DNA from: CBDDRG01 sp051306415
GTDB lineage: Bacteria > Pseudomonadota > Gammaproteobacteria > Pseudomonadales > Porticoccaceae
Length of the DNA stretch: 49,588 nucleotides
Assembly (NCBI GenBank): GCA_051306415.1
Contig: JBPPNE010000002.1
Coordinates: 1-49,588, forward strand
Reading direction: 5' to 3'
Shown here: positions 49,350 through 49,588 of the stretch, piece after piece
Layout of the letters: the number at the start of each line of letters is the position of its first letter
Numbering within the stretch: position 1 is the first letter of the stretch
Notes under the pieces: generated by a model
What the model was told of the DNA's origin: nothing
Database searches by the model: none
Seen by the model: the letters and a program-made list of their open reading frames with translations, nothing else
Made by a program: the position numbers and the translations under genes

Positions 49350-49588
49350 ATGACTTACGACATAGTAATCAAAAACGGAACGGTAATAGACGGCTCCGGC
49401 CTGCCGCGCTTTCGCGCCGACGTCGGCATCAAGGACGGCAAGATCACCCATATCGGCCGCATCCGCGATGACGCCAAGCAGGTCATTGATGCGACCGGTC
49501 AGATCGTGTCGCCGGGCTTTATCGACGGCCACACCCACATGGACGCCCAGATCAACTGGGATCCCCTCGGCACCTGCTCGGTGTGGCA
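49350..49588 (+). CDS. Amidohydrolase, D-aminoacylase-like (partial, 5' end only)
   Basis: The frame opens at an ATG with GGGAG about nine bases before it and runs off the window after 79 codons. The N-terminus MTYDIVIKNGTVIDGSG, then FRADVGIKDGKITHIGRI and PGFIDGHTHMDAQINWDPLG, is the small beta-sandwich plus the first metal-binding HxH motif of the amidohydrolase superfamily. The wording GLPRFRADVGI and HMDAQINWDP fits N-acyl-D-amino-acid deacylases (D-aminoacylases) and their relatives better than dihydroorotases. The rest of the active site lies outside. It appears to be its own unit, 255 bases after glmS, a gap with no recognised signal. Confidence 0.85.
   Translation, partial: MTYDIVIKNGTVIDGSGLPRFRADVGIKDGKITHIGRIRDDAKQVIDATGQIVSPGFIDGHTHMDAQINWDPLGTCSVW

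Overview
This window is the replication-origin neighbourhood of a moderately GC-rich gammaproteobacterium, most like the Pseudomonas/Cellvibrio-type lineages. The evidence is the gene order glyQ-glyS-gmhB-plsC / gyrB-recF-dnaN-dnaA, the rpmH-rnpA-yidD-yidC-mnmE cluster, mnmG-rsmG-parA-parB, the full atpIBEFHAGDC operon and then glmU-glmS. Several family-level details match Gammaproteobacteria: two-subunit glycyl-tRNA synthetase, a 78-residue c subunit, an 805-residue GyrB, and parS sites of the TGTTCCACGTGGAACA type. The species cannot be fixed from sequence alone.

Layout. (1) 1-2.25 kb is accessory DNA: a partial REP-associated tyrosine transposase, a truncated IS3-family element, and what reads as a small integron-cassette remnant without an integrase (a HEPN-like hypothetical gene, a complete attC hairpin, a second cassette ORF, and an attC cut by the IS3 element). 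(2) 2.27-5.67 kb holds a Zn-ribbon/OB-fold protein paired with a thiolase-like protein, a 148-bp MITE with perfect terminal repeats and a CTAA target duplication, a DUF2461 gene and a beta-carbonic anhydrase. (3) 5.8-11.4 kb is the phosphate operon pstS-pstC-pstA-pstB-phoU on the minus strand, with a Pho-box-like site upstream and a terminator hairpin between pstS and pstC. (4) 11.5-17.05 kb holds a TRAP transporter QM pair, an MFS permease, a periplasmic metallo-beta-lactamase-fold enzyme and a lipoprotein esterase. (5) 17.2-21.7 kb is glyQ-glyS-gmhB-plsC and a small basic ORF. (6) 21.9-28.05 kb is gyrB-recF-dnaN-dnaA on the minus strand, with two perfect parS sites inside recF. (7) 28.05-34.17 kb is the origin region: DnaA boxes plus an AT-rich stretch upstream of dnaA, an inserted metallo-hydrolase gene, the mnmE-yidC-yidD-rnpA-rpmH cluster read leftwards, and an AT-rich gap before mnmG. 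(8) 34.17-49.1 kb reads rightwards: mnmG-rsmG-parA-parB, the ATP synthase operon closed by a strong terminator, then glmU-glmS. (9) The window ends inside a D-aminoacylase-like amidohydrolase.

Most of the window is housekeeping: replication initiation (DnaA, DnaN, RecF, GyrB), origin segregation (ParAB-parS), membrane insertion (YidC/YidD), tRNA wobble modification (MnmE/MnmG), ATP synthesis, and the last steps to UDP-GlcNAc. No clearly new multi-gene system was found. The points most worth a second look are the cassette remnant, the MITE placed exactly at a stop codon, and the orientation of the rpmH-mnmE block, which makes the position of oriC ambiguous between the dnaA-upstream and the rpmH-mnmG gaps.
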